From positions 1 through 64,000 of the forward strand of contig JBBELK010001397.1 of the NCBI GenBank assembly GCA_037783545.1: DNA of 64,000 nucleotides, read 5' to 3'. This document shows, piece after piece, positions 48,542 to 61,300 of the stretch. The notes beneath the pieces are model-generated. The model worked only from the letters and a program-made list of their open reading frames with translations, searched no databases and was not told the origin of the DNA. The translations under genes were made by a program, and so were the position numbers. How positions within the stretch are numbered: the stretch's first letter is position 1; every line of letters starts with the position of its first letter. The DNA is from Henricia sp. BOLD:AAB3569. Its lineage: Eukaryota > Echinodermata > Asteroidea > Spinulosida > Echinasteridae.

Positions 48542-51500
48542 TCAACGGCCGTACAAATGTACACCAGCGCGGCGCAGGGTGTCCCAACAGCCACGGTTAG
48601 GGGAATAACCACGCAGCCGAGCTCCGTTTTCCCTAAACTCTGAAATTTCTCCGTCATTTCCGAGCGAAAATCTGTCAATTTTGCATGACAAGTGCGGAAT
48701 ATATACAGTTTGGAGCATGCAAAATTTGAAGTTGGTTGGAAAATTCCTTGATTTCCAAATTTGCCGGCATTTGGGACACACTTTGACCTAATTCCCGTCA
48801 CAATCTGGGGTGAGTCAACGGCCGTACAAATGTACACCAGCGCGGCGCAGGGTGTCCCAACAGCCACGGTTAGGGGAATAACCACGCAGCCGAGCTCCGT
48901 TTTCCCTAAACTCTGAAATTTCTCCGTCATTTCCCAGCGAAAATCTGTCAATTTTGCATGACAAGTGCGGAATATATACAGTTTGGAGCATGCACAATTT
49001 GAAGTTGGTTGGAAAATTCCTTGATTTCCAAATTTGCCGGCATTTGGGACACACTTTGACCTAATTCCCGTCACAATCTGGGGTGAGTCAACGGCCGTAG
49101 AAATGTACACTAGCGCGGCGCAGGGTGTCCCAACAGCCACGGTTAGGGGAATAACCACGCAGCCGAGCTCCGTTTTCCCTAAACTCTGAAATTTCTCCGT
49201 CATTTCCGAGCGAAAATCTGTCAATTTGCATGACAAGTGCGGAATATATACAGTTTGGAGCATGCAAAATTTGAAGTTGGTTGGAAAATTCCTTGATTTC
49301 CAATTTGCCGGCATTTGGGACACACTTTGACCTAATTCCCGTCACAATCTGGGGTGAGTCAACGGCCGTACAAATGTACACCAGCGCGGCGCAGGGTGTC
49401 CCAACAGCCACGGTTAGGGGAATAACCACGCAGCCGAGCTCCGTTTTCCCTAAACTCTGAAATTTCTCCGTCATTTCCCAGCGAAAATCTGTCAATTTTG
49501 CATGACAAGTGCGGAATATATACAGTTTGGAGCATGCAAAATTTGAAGTTGGTTGGAAAATTCCTTGATTTCCAAATTTGCCGGCATTTGGGACACACTT
49601 TGACCTAATTCCCGTCACAATCTGGGGTGAGTCAACGGCCGTAGAAATGTACACCAGCGCGGCGCAGGGTGTCCCAACAGCCACGGTTAGGGGAATAACC
49701 ACGCAGCCGAGCTCCGTTTTCCCTAAACTCTGAAATTTCTCCGTCATTTCCCAGCGAAAATCTGTCAATTTTGCATGACAAGTGCGGAATATATACAGTT
49801 TGGAGCATGCAAAATTTGAAGTTGGTTGGAAAATTCCTTGATTTCCAAATTTTGCCGGCATTTGGGACACACTTTGACCTAATTCCCGTCACAATCTGGG
49901 GTGAGTCAACGGCCGTAGAAATGTACACCAGCGCGGCGCAGGGTGTCCCAACAGCCACGGTTAGGGGAATAACCACGCAGCCGAGCTCCGTTTTCCCTAA
50001 ACTCTGAAATTTCTCCGTCATTTCCCAGCGAAAATCTGTCAATTTTGCATGACAAGTGCGGAATATATACAGTTTGGAGCATGCACAATTTGAAGTTGGT
50101 TGGAAAATTCCTTGATTTCCAAATTGCCGGCATTTGGGACACACTTTGACCTAATTCCCGTCACAATCTGGGGTGAGTCAACGGCCGTACAAATGTACAC
50201 CAGCGCGGCGCAGGGTGTCCCAACAGCCACGGTTAGGGGAATAACCACGCAGCCGAGCTCCGTTTTCCCTAAACTCTGACATTTCTCCGTCATTTCCCAG
50301 CGAAAATCTGTCAATTTTGCATGACAAGTGCGGAATATATACAGTTTGGAGCATGCAAAATTTGAAGTTGGTTGGAAAATTCCTTGATTTCCAAATTTGC
50401 CGGCATTTGGGACACACTTTGACCTAATTCCCGTCACAATCTGGGGTGAGTCAACGGCCGTAGAAATGTACACCAGCGCGGCGCAGGGTGTCCCAACAGC
50501 CACGGTTAGGGGAATAACCACGCAGCCGAGCTCCGTTTTCCCTAAACTCTGAAATTTCTCCGTCATTTCCCAGCGAAAATCTGTCAATTTTGCATGACAA
50601 GTGCGGAATATATACAGTTTAAAGCATGCAAAATTTGAAGTTGGTTGGAAAATTCCTTGATTTCCAAATTTGCCGGCATTTGGGACACACTTTGACCTAA
50701 TTCCCGTCACAATCTGGGGTGAGTCAACGGCCGTAGAAATGTACACCAGCGCGGCGCAGGGTGTCCCAACAGCCACGGTTAGGGGAATAACCACGCAGCC
50801 GAGCTCCGTTTTCCCTAAACTCTGAAATTTCTCCGTCATTTCCCAGCGAAAATCTGTCAATTTTGCATGACAAGTGCGGAATATATACAGTTTGGAGCAT
50901 GCAAAATTTGAAGTTGGTTGGAAAATTCCTTGATTTCCAAATTTGCCGGCATTTGGGACACACTTTGACCTAATTCCCGTCACAATCTGGGGTGAGTCAA
51001 CGGCCGTACAAATGTACACCAGCGCGGCGCAGGGTGTCCCAACAGCCACGGTTAGGGGAATAACCACGCAGCCGAGCTCCGTTTTCCCTAAACTCTGAAA
51101 TTTCTCCGTCATTTCCCAGCGAAAATCTGTCAATTTTGAATGACAAGTGCGGAATATATACAGTTTGGAGCATGCACAATTTGAAGTTGGTTGGAAAATT
51201 CCTTGATTTCCAAATTTGCCGGCATTTGGGACACACTTTGACCTAATTCCCGTCACAATCTGGGGTGAGTCAACGGCCGTACAAATGTACACCAGCGCGG
51301 CGCATGCGCAGGGTGTCCCAACAGCCACGGTTAGGGGAATAACCACGCAGCCGAGCTCCGTTTTCCCTAAACTCTGAAATTTCTCCGTCATTTCCCAGCG
51401 AAAATCTGTCAATTTTGCATGAAAAGTGCGGAATATATACAGTTTGGAGGTTGCAAAATTTGAAGTTGGTTGAAAAATTCCTTGATTTCCAAATTTGCCG

Positions 51501-53182
51501 GCATTTGGGACACACTTTGACCTAATTCCCGTCACAATCTGGGGTGAGTCAACGGCCGTACAAATGTACACCAGCGCGGCGCAGGGTGTCCCAACAGCCA
51601 CGGTTAGGGGAATAACCACGCAGCCGAGCTCCGTTTTCCCTAAACTCTGAAATTTCTCCGTCATTTCCCAGCGATAATCTGTCAATTTTGCATGACAAGT
51701 GCGGAATATATACAGTTTGGAGCAAGCAAAATTTGAAGTTGGTTGGAAAATTCCTTGATTTCCAAATTTGCCGGCATTTGGGACACACTTTGACCTAATT
51801 CCCGTCACAATCTGGGGTGAGTCAACGGCCGTAGAAATGTACACCAGCGCGGCGCAGGGTGTCCCAACAGCCACGGTTAGGGAATAACCACGCAGCCGAG
51901 CTCCGTTTTCCCTAAACTCTGAAATTTCTCCGTCATTTCCGAGCGAAAATCTGTCAATTTTGCATGACAAGTGCGGAATATATACAGTTTGGAGCATGCA
52001 AAATTTGAAGTTGGGTGGAAAATTCCTTGATTTCCAAATTTGCCGGCATTTGGGACACACTTTGACCTAATTCCCGTCACAATCTGGGGTGAGTCAACGG
52101 CCGTACAAATGTACACCAGCGCGGCGCAGGGTGTCCCAACAGCCACGGTTAGGGGAATAACCACGCAGCCGAGCTCCGTTTTCCCTAAACTCTGAAATTT
52201 CTCCGTCATTTCCCAGCGAAAATCTGTCAATTTTGCATGACAAGTGCGGAATATATACAGTTTGGAGCATGCAAAATTTGAAGTTGGTTGGAAAATTCCT
52301 TGATTTTCAAATTTGCCGGCATTTGGGACACACTTTGACCTAATTCCCGTCACAATCTGGGGTGAGTCAACGGCCGTATAAATGTACACCAGCGCGGCGC
52401 AGGGTGTCCCAACAGCACGGTTAGGGAATAACCACGCAGCCGAGCTCCGTTTTCCCTAAACTCTGAAATTTCTCCGTCATTTCCCAGCGAAAATCTGTTA
52501 ATTTTGCATGACAAGTGCGGAATATATACAGTTTGGAGCATGCAAAATTTGAAGTTGGTTGGAAAATTCCTTGATTTCCAAATTTGCCGGCATTTGGGAC
52601 ACACTTTGACCTAATTCCCGTCACAATCTGGGGTGAGTCAACGGCCGTACAAATGTACACCAGCGCGGCGCAGGGTGTCCCAACAGCCACGGTTAGGGGA
52701 ATAACCACGCAGCCGAGCTCCGTTTTCCCTAAACTCTGAAATTTCTCCGTCATTTCCCAGCGAAAATCTGTCAATTTTGCATGACAAGTGCGGAATATAT
52801 ACAGTTTGGAGCATGCAAAATTTGAAGTTGGTTGGAAAATTCCTTGATTTCCAAATTTGCCGGCATTTGGGACACACTTTGACCTAATTCCCGTCACAAT
52901 CGGGGTGAGTCAACGGCCGTAGAAATGTACACCAGCGCGGCGCAGGGTGTCCCAACAGCCACGGTTAGGGGAATAACCACGCAGCCGAACTCCGTTTTCC
53001 CTAAACTCTGAAATTTCTCCGTCATTTCCCAGCGATAATCTGTCAATTTTGCATGACAAGTGCGGAATATATACAGTTTGGAGCATGCAAAATTTGAAGT
53101 TGGTTGGAAAATTCCTTGATTTCCAAATTTTCCGGCATTTGGGACACACTTTGACCTAATTCCCGTCACAATCTGGGGTGAG
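48542..53182. repeat. Indel-rich block
   Basis: Single-base changes in short runs are frequent here: losses near 49228, 49303, 50125, 51881, 52416, 52427 and 52901, and a gain near 49854. The block also holds an ACACTAGCG unit (49088), a GCGCATGCGC unit with GAGGTTGC (51270), CAGCGATAATC units (51549, 52910), and the first GTATAAATG unit (52367). No clean HOR is visible. The clustering could be true decay away from recent amplification or local consensus error in the assembly. Confidence 0.8.
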
Positions 53183-55365
53183 TCAACGGCCGTAGAAATG
53201 TACACCAGCGCGGCGCAGGGTGTCCCAACAGCCACGGTTAGGGAATAACCACGCAGCCGAGCTCCGTTTTCCCTAAACTCTTAAATTTCTCCGTCATTTC
53301 CCAGCGAAAATCTGTCAATTTTGCATGACAAGTGCGGAATATATACAGTTTGGAGCATGCAAAATTTGAAGTTGGTTGGAAAATTCCTTGATTTCCAAAT
53401 TTGCCGGCATTTGGGACACACTTTGACCTAATTCCCGTCACAATCTGGGGTGAGTCAACGGCCGTAGAAATGTACACCAGCGCGGCGCAGGGTGTCCCAA
53501 CAGCCACGGTTAGGGGAATAACCAAGCAGCCGAGCTCCGTTTTCCCTAAACTCTGAAATTTCTCCGTCATTTCCCAGCGAAAATCTGTCAATTTTGCATG
53601 ACAAGTGCGGAATATATACAGTTTGGAGCATGCAAAATTTGAAGTTGGTTGGAAAATTCCTTGATTTCCAAATTTGCCGGCATTTGGGACACACTTTGAC
53701 CTAATTCCCGTCACAATCTGGGGTGAGTCAACGGCCGTATAAATGTACACCAGCGCGGCGCAGGGTGTCCCAACAGCCACGGTTAGGGGAATAACCACGC
53801 AGCCGAGCTCCGTTTTCCCTAAACTCTGAAATTTCTCCGTCATTTCCCAGCGAAAATCTGTCAATTTTGCATGACAAGTGCGGAATATATACAGTTTGGA
53901 GCATGCAAAATTTGAAGTTGGTTGGAAAATTCCTTGATTTCCAAATTTGCCGGCATTTGGGACACACTTTGACCTAATTCCCGTCACAATCTGGGGTGAG
54001 TCAACGGCCGTAGAAATGTACACCAGCGCGGCGCAGGGTGTCCCAACAGCCACGGTTAGGGGAATAACCACGCAGCCGAGCTCCGTTTTCCCTAAACTCT
54101 GAAATTTCTCCGTCATTTCCCAGCGAAAATCTGTCAATTTTGCATGACAAGTGCGGAATATATACAGTTTGGAGCATGCAAAATTTGAAGTTGGTTGGAA
54201 AATTCCTTGATTTCCAAATTTTCCGGCATTTGGGACACACTTTGACCTAATTCCCGTCACAATCTGGGGTGAGTCAACGGCCGTAGAAATGTACACCAGC
54301 GCGGCGCAGGGTGTCCCAACAGCCACGGTTAGGGGAATAACCACGCAGCCGAGCTCCGTTTTCCCTAAACTCTTAAATTTCTCCGTCATTTCCCAGCGAA
54401 AATCTGTCAATTTTGCATGCCAAGTGCGGAATATATACAGTTTGGAGCATGCAAAATTTGAAGTTGGTTGGAAAATTCCTTGATTTCCAAATTTGCCGGC
54501 ATTTGGGACACACTTTGACCTAATTCCCGTCACAATCTGGGGTGAGTCAACGGCCGTAGAAATGTACACCAGCGCGGCGCAGGGTGTCCCAACAGCCACG
54601 GTTAGGGGAATAACCACGCAGCCGAGCTCCGTTTTCCCTAAACTCTGAAATTTCTCCGTCATTTCCCAGCGAAAATCTGTCAATTTTGCATGACAAGTGC
54701 GGAATATATACAGTTTGGAGCATGCAAAATTTGAAGTTGGTTGGAAAATTCCTTGATTTCCAAATTTGCCGGCATTTGGGACACACTTTGACCTAATTCC
54801 CGTCACAATCTGGGGTGAGTCAACGGCCGTATAAATGTACACCAGCGCGGCGCAGGGTGTCCCAACAGCCACGGTTAGGGGAATAACCACGCAGCCGAGC
54901 TCCGTTTTCCCTAAACTCTGAAATTTCTCCGTCATTTCCCAGCGAAAATCTGTCAATTTTGCATGACAAGTGCGGAATATATACAGTTTGGAGCATGCAA
55001 AATTTGAAGTTGGTTGGAAAATTCCTTGATTTCCAAATTTGCCGGCATTTGGGACACACTTTGACCTAATTCCCGTCACAATCTTGGGTGAGTCAACGGC
55101 CGTAGAAATGTACACCAGCGCGGCGCAGGGTGTCCCAACAGCCACGGTTAGGGGAATAACCACGCAGCCGAGCTCCGTTTTCCCTAAACTCTGAATTTTC
55201 TCCGTCATTTCCCAGCGAAAATCTGTCAATTTTGCATGACAAGTGCGGAATATATACAGTTTGGAGCATGCAAAATTTGAAGTTGGTTGGAAAATTCCTT
55301 GATTTCCAAATTTGCCGGCATTTGGGACACACTTTGACCTAATTCCCGTCACAATCTGGGGTGAG
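53183..55365. repeat. 4-monomer HOR of about 1092 bp, two copies
   Basis: Copy one starts at 53183 and copy two at 54274. Both begin with GTAGAAATG plus CTCTTAAAT, then a GTAGAAATG unit, then a GTATAAATG unit (53728 and 54820), then another GTAGAAATG unit. The last units differ: TTTTCCGG in the first copy, CTGAATTTTC in the second. Copy one has a one-base loss near 53241. GTATAAATG is confined to the window right of 52 kb. Support is weaker than for the HORs at 35 or 43 kb because fewer markers are shared. Confidence 0.7.
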
Positions 55366-58300
55366 TCAACGGCCGTATAAATGTACACCAGCGCGGCGCA
55401 GGGTGTCCCAACAGCCACGGTTAGGGGAATAACCACGCAGCCGAGCTCCGTTTTCCCTAAACTCTGAAATTTCTCCGTCATTTCCCAGCGAAAATCTGTC
55501 AATTTTGCATGACAAGTGCGGAATATATACAGTTTGGAGCATGCAAAATTTGAAGTTGTTGAAAATTCCTTGATTTCCAAATTTGACGGCATTTGGGACA
55601 CACTTTGACCTAATTCCCGTCACAATCTGGGGTGAGTCAACGGCCGTACAAATGTACACCAGCGCGGCGCAGGGTGTCCCAAGAGCCACGGTTAGGGGAA
55701 TAACCACGCAGCCGAGCTCCGTTTTCCCTAAACTCTGAAATTTCTCCGTCATTTCCCAGCGAAAATCTGTCAATTTTGCATGACAAGTGCGGAATATATA
55801 CAGTTTGGAGCATGCAAAATTTGAAGTTGGTTGGAAAATTCCTTGATTTCCAAATTTGCCGGCATTTGGGACACACTTTGACCTAATTCCCGTCACAATC
55901 TGGGGTGAGTCAACGGCCGTAGAAATGTACACCAGCGCGGCGCAGGGTGTCCCAACAGCCACGGTTAGGGGAATAACCACGCAGCCGAGCTCCGTTTTCC
56001 CTAAACTCTGAAATTTCTCCGTCATTTCCCAGCGAAAATCGGTCAATTTTGCATGACAAGTGCGGAATATATACAGTTTGGAGCATGCAAAATTTGAAGT
56101 TGGTTGGAAAATTCCTTGATTTCCAAATTTGCCGGCATTTGGGACACACTTTGACCTAATTCCCGTCACAATCTGGGGTGAGTCAACGGCCGTAGAAATG
56201 TACACCAGCGCGGCGCAGGGTGTCCCAACAGCCACGGTTAGGGGAATAACCACGCAGCCGAGCTCCGTTTTCCCTAAACTCTAAAATTTCTCCGTCATTT
56301 CCCAGCGAAAATCTGTCAATTTTGCATGACAAGTGCGGAATATATACAGTTTGGAGCATGCAAAATTTGAAGTTGGTTGGAAAATTCCTTGATTTCCAAA
56401 TTTGCCGGCATTTGGGACACACTTTGACCTAATTCCCGTCTCAATCTGGGGTGAGTCAACGGCCGTACAAATGTACACCAGCGCGGCGCAGGGTGTCCCA
56501 ACAGCCACGGTTAGGGGAATAACCACGCAGCCGAGCTCCGTTTTCCCTAAACTCTGAAATTTCTCCGTCATTTCCCAGCGAAAATCTGTCAATTTTGCAT
56601 GACAAGTGCGGAATATATACAGTTTGGAGCATGCAAAATTTGAAGTTGGTTGGAAAATTCCTTGATTTCCAAATTTGCCGGCATTTGGGACACACTTTGA
56701 CCTAATTCCCGTCACAATCTGGGGTGAGTCAATGGCCGTACAAATGTACACCAGCGCGGCGCAGGGTGTCCCAACAGCCACGGTTAGGGGAATAACCACG
56801 CAGCCGAGCTCCGTTTTCCCTAAACTCTGAAATTTCTCCGTCATTTCCCAGCGAAAATCTGTCAATTTTGCATGACAAGTGCGGAATATATACAGTTTGG
56901 AGCATGCAAAATTTGAAGTTGGTTGGAAAATTCCTTGATTTCCAAATTTGCCGGCATTTGGGACACACTTTGACCTAATTCCCGTCACAATCTGGGGTGA
57001 GTCAACGGCCGTACAAATGTACACCAGCGCGGCACATGCGCTGGGTGTCCCAACAGCCACGGTTAGGGGAATAACCACACAGCCGAGCTCCGTTTTCCCT
57101 AAACTCTGAAATTTCTCCGTCATTTCCCAGCGAAAATCTGTCAATTTTGCATGACAAGTGCGGAATATATACAGTTTGGAGCATGCAAAATTTGAAGTTG
57201 GTTGGAAAATTCCTTGATTTCCAAATTTGCCGGCATTTGGGACACACTTTGACCTAATTCCCGTCACAATCTGGGGTGAGTCAACGGCCGTAGAAATGTA
57301 CACCAGCGCGGCGCAGTGTGTCCCAACAGCCACGGTTAGGGGAATAACCACGCAGCCGAGCTCCGTTTTCCCTAAACTCTGAAATTTCTCCGTCATTTCC
57401 CAGCGAAAATCTGTCAATTTTGCATGACAAGTGCGGAATATATACAGTTTGGAGCATGCAAAATTTGAAGTTGGTTGGAAAATTCCTTGATTTCCAAATT
57501 TGCCGGCATTTGGGACACACTTTGACCTAATTCCCGTCACAATCTGGGGTGAGTCAACGGCCGTACAAATGTACACCAGCGCGGCGCAGGGTGTCCCAAC
57601 AGCCACGGTTAGGGGAATAACCACGCAGCCGAGCTCCGTTTTCCCTAAACTCTGAAATTTCTCCGTCATTTCCCAGCGAAAATCTGTCAATTTTGCATGA
57701 CAAGTGCGGAATATATACAGTTTGGAGCATGCAAAATTTGAAGTTGGTTGGAAAATTCCTTGATTTCCAAATTTGCCGGCATTTGGGACACACTTTGACC
57801 TAATTCCCGTCACAATCTGGGGTGAGTCAACGGCCGTACAAATGTACACCAGCGCGGCGCAGGGTGTCCCAACAGCCACGGTTAGGGGAATAACCACGCA
57901 GCCGAGCTCCGTTTTCCCTAAACTCTGAAATTTCTCCGTCATTTCCCAGCGAAAATCTGTCAATTTTGCATGACAAATGCGGAATATATACAGTTAGGAG
58001 CATGCAAAATTTGAAGTTGGTTGGAAAATTCCTTGATTTCCAAATTTGCCGGCATTTGGGACACACTTTGACCTAATTCCCGTCACAATCTGGGGTGAGT
58101 CAACGGCCGTACAAATGTACACCAGCGCGGCGCAGGGTGTCCCAACAGCCACGGTTAGGGGAATAACCACGCAGCCGAGCTCCGTTTTCCCTAAACTCTG
58201 AAATTTCTCCGTCATTTCCCAGCGAAAATCTGTCAATTTTGCATGACAAGTGCGGAATATATACAGTTTGGAGCATGCAAAATTTGAAGTTGGTTGGAAA

Positions 58301-61300
58301 ATTCCTTGATTTCCAAATTTGCCGGCATTTGGGACACACTTTTACCTAATTCCCGTCACAATCTGGGGTGAGTCAACGGCCGTAGAAATGTACACCAGCG
58401 CGGCGCAGGGTGTCCCAACAGCCACGGTTAGTGGAATAACCACGCAGCCGAGCTCCGTTTTCCCTAAACTCTGAAATTTCTCCGTCATTTCCCAGCGAAA
58501 ATCTGTCAATTTTGCATGACAAGTGCGGAATATATACAGTTTGGAGCATGCAAAATTTGAAGTTGGTTGGAAAATTCCTTGATTTCCAAATTTGCCGGCA
58601 TTTGGGACACACTTTGACCTAATTCCCGTCACAATCTGGGGTGAGTCAACGGCCGTATAAATGTACACCAGCGCGGCGCAGGGTGTCCCAACAGCCACCG
58701 TTAGGGGAATAACCACGCAGCCGAGCTCCGTTTTCCCTAAACTCTGAAATTTCTCCGTCATTTCCTAGCGAAAATCTGTCAATTTTGCATGACAAGTGCG
58801 GAATATATACAGTTTGGAGCATGCAAAATTTGAAGTTGGTTGGAAAATTCCTTGATTTCCAAATTTGCCGGCATTTGGGACACACTTTGACCTAATTCCC
58901 GTCACAATCTTGGGTGAGTCAACGGCCGTAGAAATGTACACCAGCGCGGCGCAGGGTGTCCCAACAGCCACGGTTAGGGGAATAACCACGCAGCCGAGCT
59001 CCGTTTTCCCTAAACTCTGAAATTTCTCCGTCATTTCCCAGCGAAAATCTGTCAATTTTGCATGACAAGTGCGGAATATATACAGTTTGGAGCATGCAAA
59101 ATTTGAAGTTGGTTGGAAAATTCCTTGATTTCCAAATTTGCCGGCATTTGGGACACCATTTGACCTAATTCCCGTCACAATCTGGGGTGAGTCAACGGCC
59201 GTACAAATGTACACCAGCGCGGCGCAGGGTGTCCCAACAGCCACGGTTAGGGGAATAACCACGCAGCCGAGCTCCGTTTTCCCTAAACTCTGAAATTTCT
59301 CCGTCATTTCCCAGCGAAAATCTGTCAATTTTGCATGACAAGTGCGGAATATATACAGTTTGGAGCATGCAAAATTTGAAGTTGGTTGGAAAATTCCTTG
59401 ATTTCCAAATTTGCCGGCATTTGGGACACACTTTGACCTAATTCCCGTCACAATCGGGGGTGAGTCAACGGCCGTAGAAATGTACACCAGCGCGGCGCAG
59501 GGTGTCCCAACAGCCACGGTTAGGGGAATAACCACGCAGCCGAGCTCCGTTTTCCCTAAACTCTGAAATTTCTCCGTCATTTCCCAGCGAAAATCTGTCA
59601 ATTTTGCATGACAAGTGCGGAATATATACAGTTTGGAGCATGCAAAATTTGAAGTTGGTTGGAAAATTCCTTGATTTCCAAATTTGCCGGCATTTTGGAC
59701 ACACTTTGACCTAATTCCCGTCACAATCTGGGGTGAGTCAACGGCCGTACAAATGTACACCAGCGCGGCGCAGGGTGTCCCAAGAGCCACGGTTAGGGGA
59801 ATAACCACGCAGCCGAGCTCCGTTTTCCCTAAACTCTGAAATTTCTCCGTCATTTCCCAGCGAAAATCTGTCAATTTTGCATGACAAGTGCGGAATATAT
59901 ACAGTTTGGAGCATGCAAAATTTGAAGTTGGTTGGAAAATTCCTTGATTTCCAAATTTGCCGGCATTTGGGACACACTTTGACCTAATTCCCGTCACAAT
60001 CTGGGGTGAGTCAACGGCCGTAGAAATGTACACCAGCGCGGCGCAGGGTGTCCCAACAGCCACGGTTAGGGGAATAACCACGCAGCCGAGCTCCGTTTTC
60101 CCTAAACTCTGAAATTTCTCCGTCATTTCCCAGCGAAAATCGGTCAATTTTGCATGACAAGTGCGGAATATATACAGTTTGGAGCATGCAAAATTTGAAG
60201 TTGGTTGGAAAATTCCTTGATTTCCAAATTTGCCGGCATTTGGGACACACTTTGACCTAATTCCCGTCACAATCTGGGGTGAGTCAACGGCCGTAGAAAT
60301 GTACACCAGCGCGGCGCAGGGTGTCCCAACAGCCACGGTTAGGGGAATAACCACGCAGCCGAGCTCCGTTTTCCCTAAACTCTGAAATTTCTCCGTCATT
60401 TCCCAGCGAAAATCTGTCAATTTTGCATGACAAGTGCGGAATATATACAGTTTGGAGCATGCAAAATTTGAAGTTGGTTGGAAAATTCCTTGATTTCCAA
60501 ATTTGCCGGCATTTGGGACACACTTTGACCTAATTCCCGTCTCAATCTGGGGTGAGTCAACGGCCGTACAAATGTACACCAGCGCGGCGCAGGGTGTCCC
60601 AACAGCCACGGTTAGGGGAATAACCACGCAGCCGAGCTCCGTTTTCCCTAAACTCTGAAATTTCTCCGTCATTTCCCAGCGAAAATCTGTCAATTTTGCA
60701 TGACAAGTGCGGAATATATACAGTTTGGAGCATGCAAAATTTGAAGTTGGTTGGAAAATTCCTTGATTTCCAAATTTGCCGGCATTTGGGACACACTTTG
60801 ACCTAATTCCCGTCACAATCTGGGGTGAGTCAACGGCCGTACAAATGTACACCAGCGCGGCGCAGGGTGTCCCAACAGCCACGGTAAGGGGAATAACCAC
60901 GCAGCCGAGCTCCGTTTTCCCTAAACTCTGAAATTTCTCCGTCATTTCCCAGCGAAAATCTGTCAATTTTGCATGACAAGTGCGGAATATATACAGTTTG
61001 GAGCATGCAAAATTTGAAGTTGGTTGGAAAATTCCTTGATTTCCAAATTTGCCGGCATTTGGGACACACTTTGACCTAATTCCCGTCACAATCTGGGGTG
61101 AGTCAACGGCCGTACAAATGTACACCAGCGCGGCGCAGGGTGTCCCAACAGCCACGGTTAGGGGAATAACCACGCAGCCGAGCTCCGTTTTCCCTAAACT
61201 CTGAAATTTCTCCGTCATTTCCCAGCGAAAATCTGTCAATTTTGCATGACAAGTGCGGAATATATACAGTTTGGAGCATGCAAAATTTGAAGTTGGTTGG

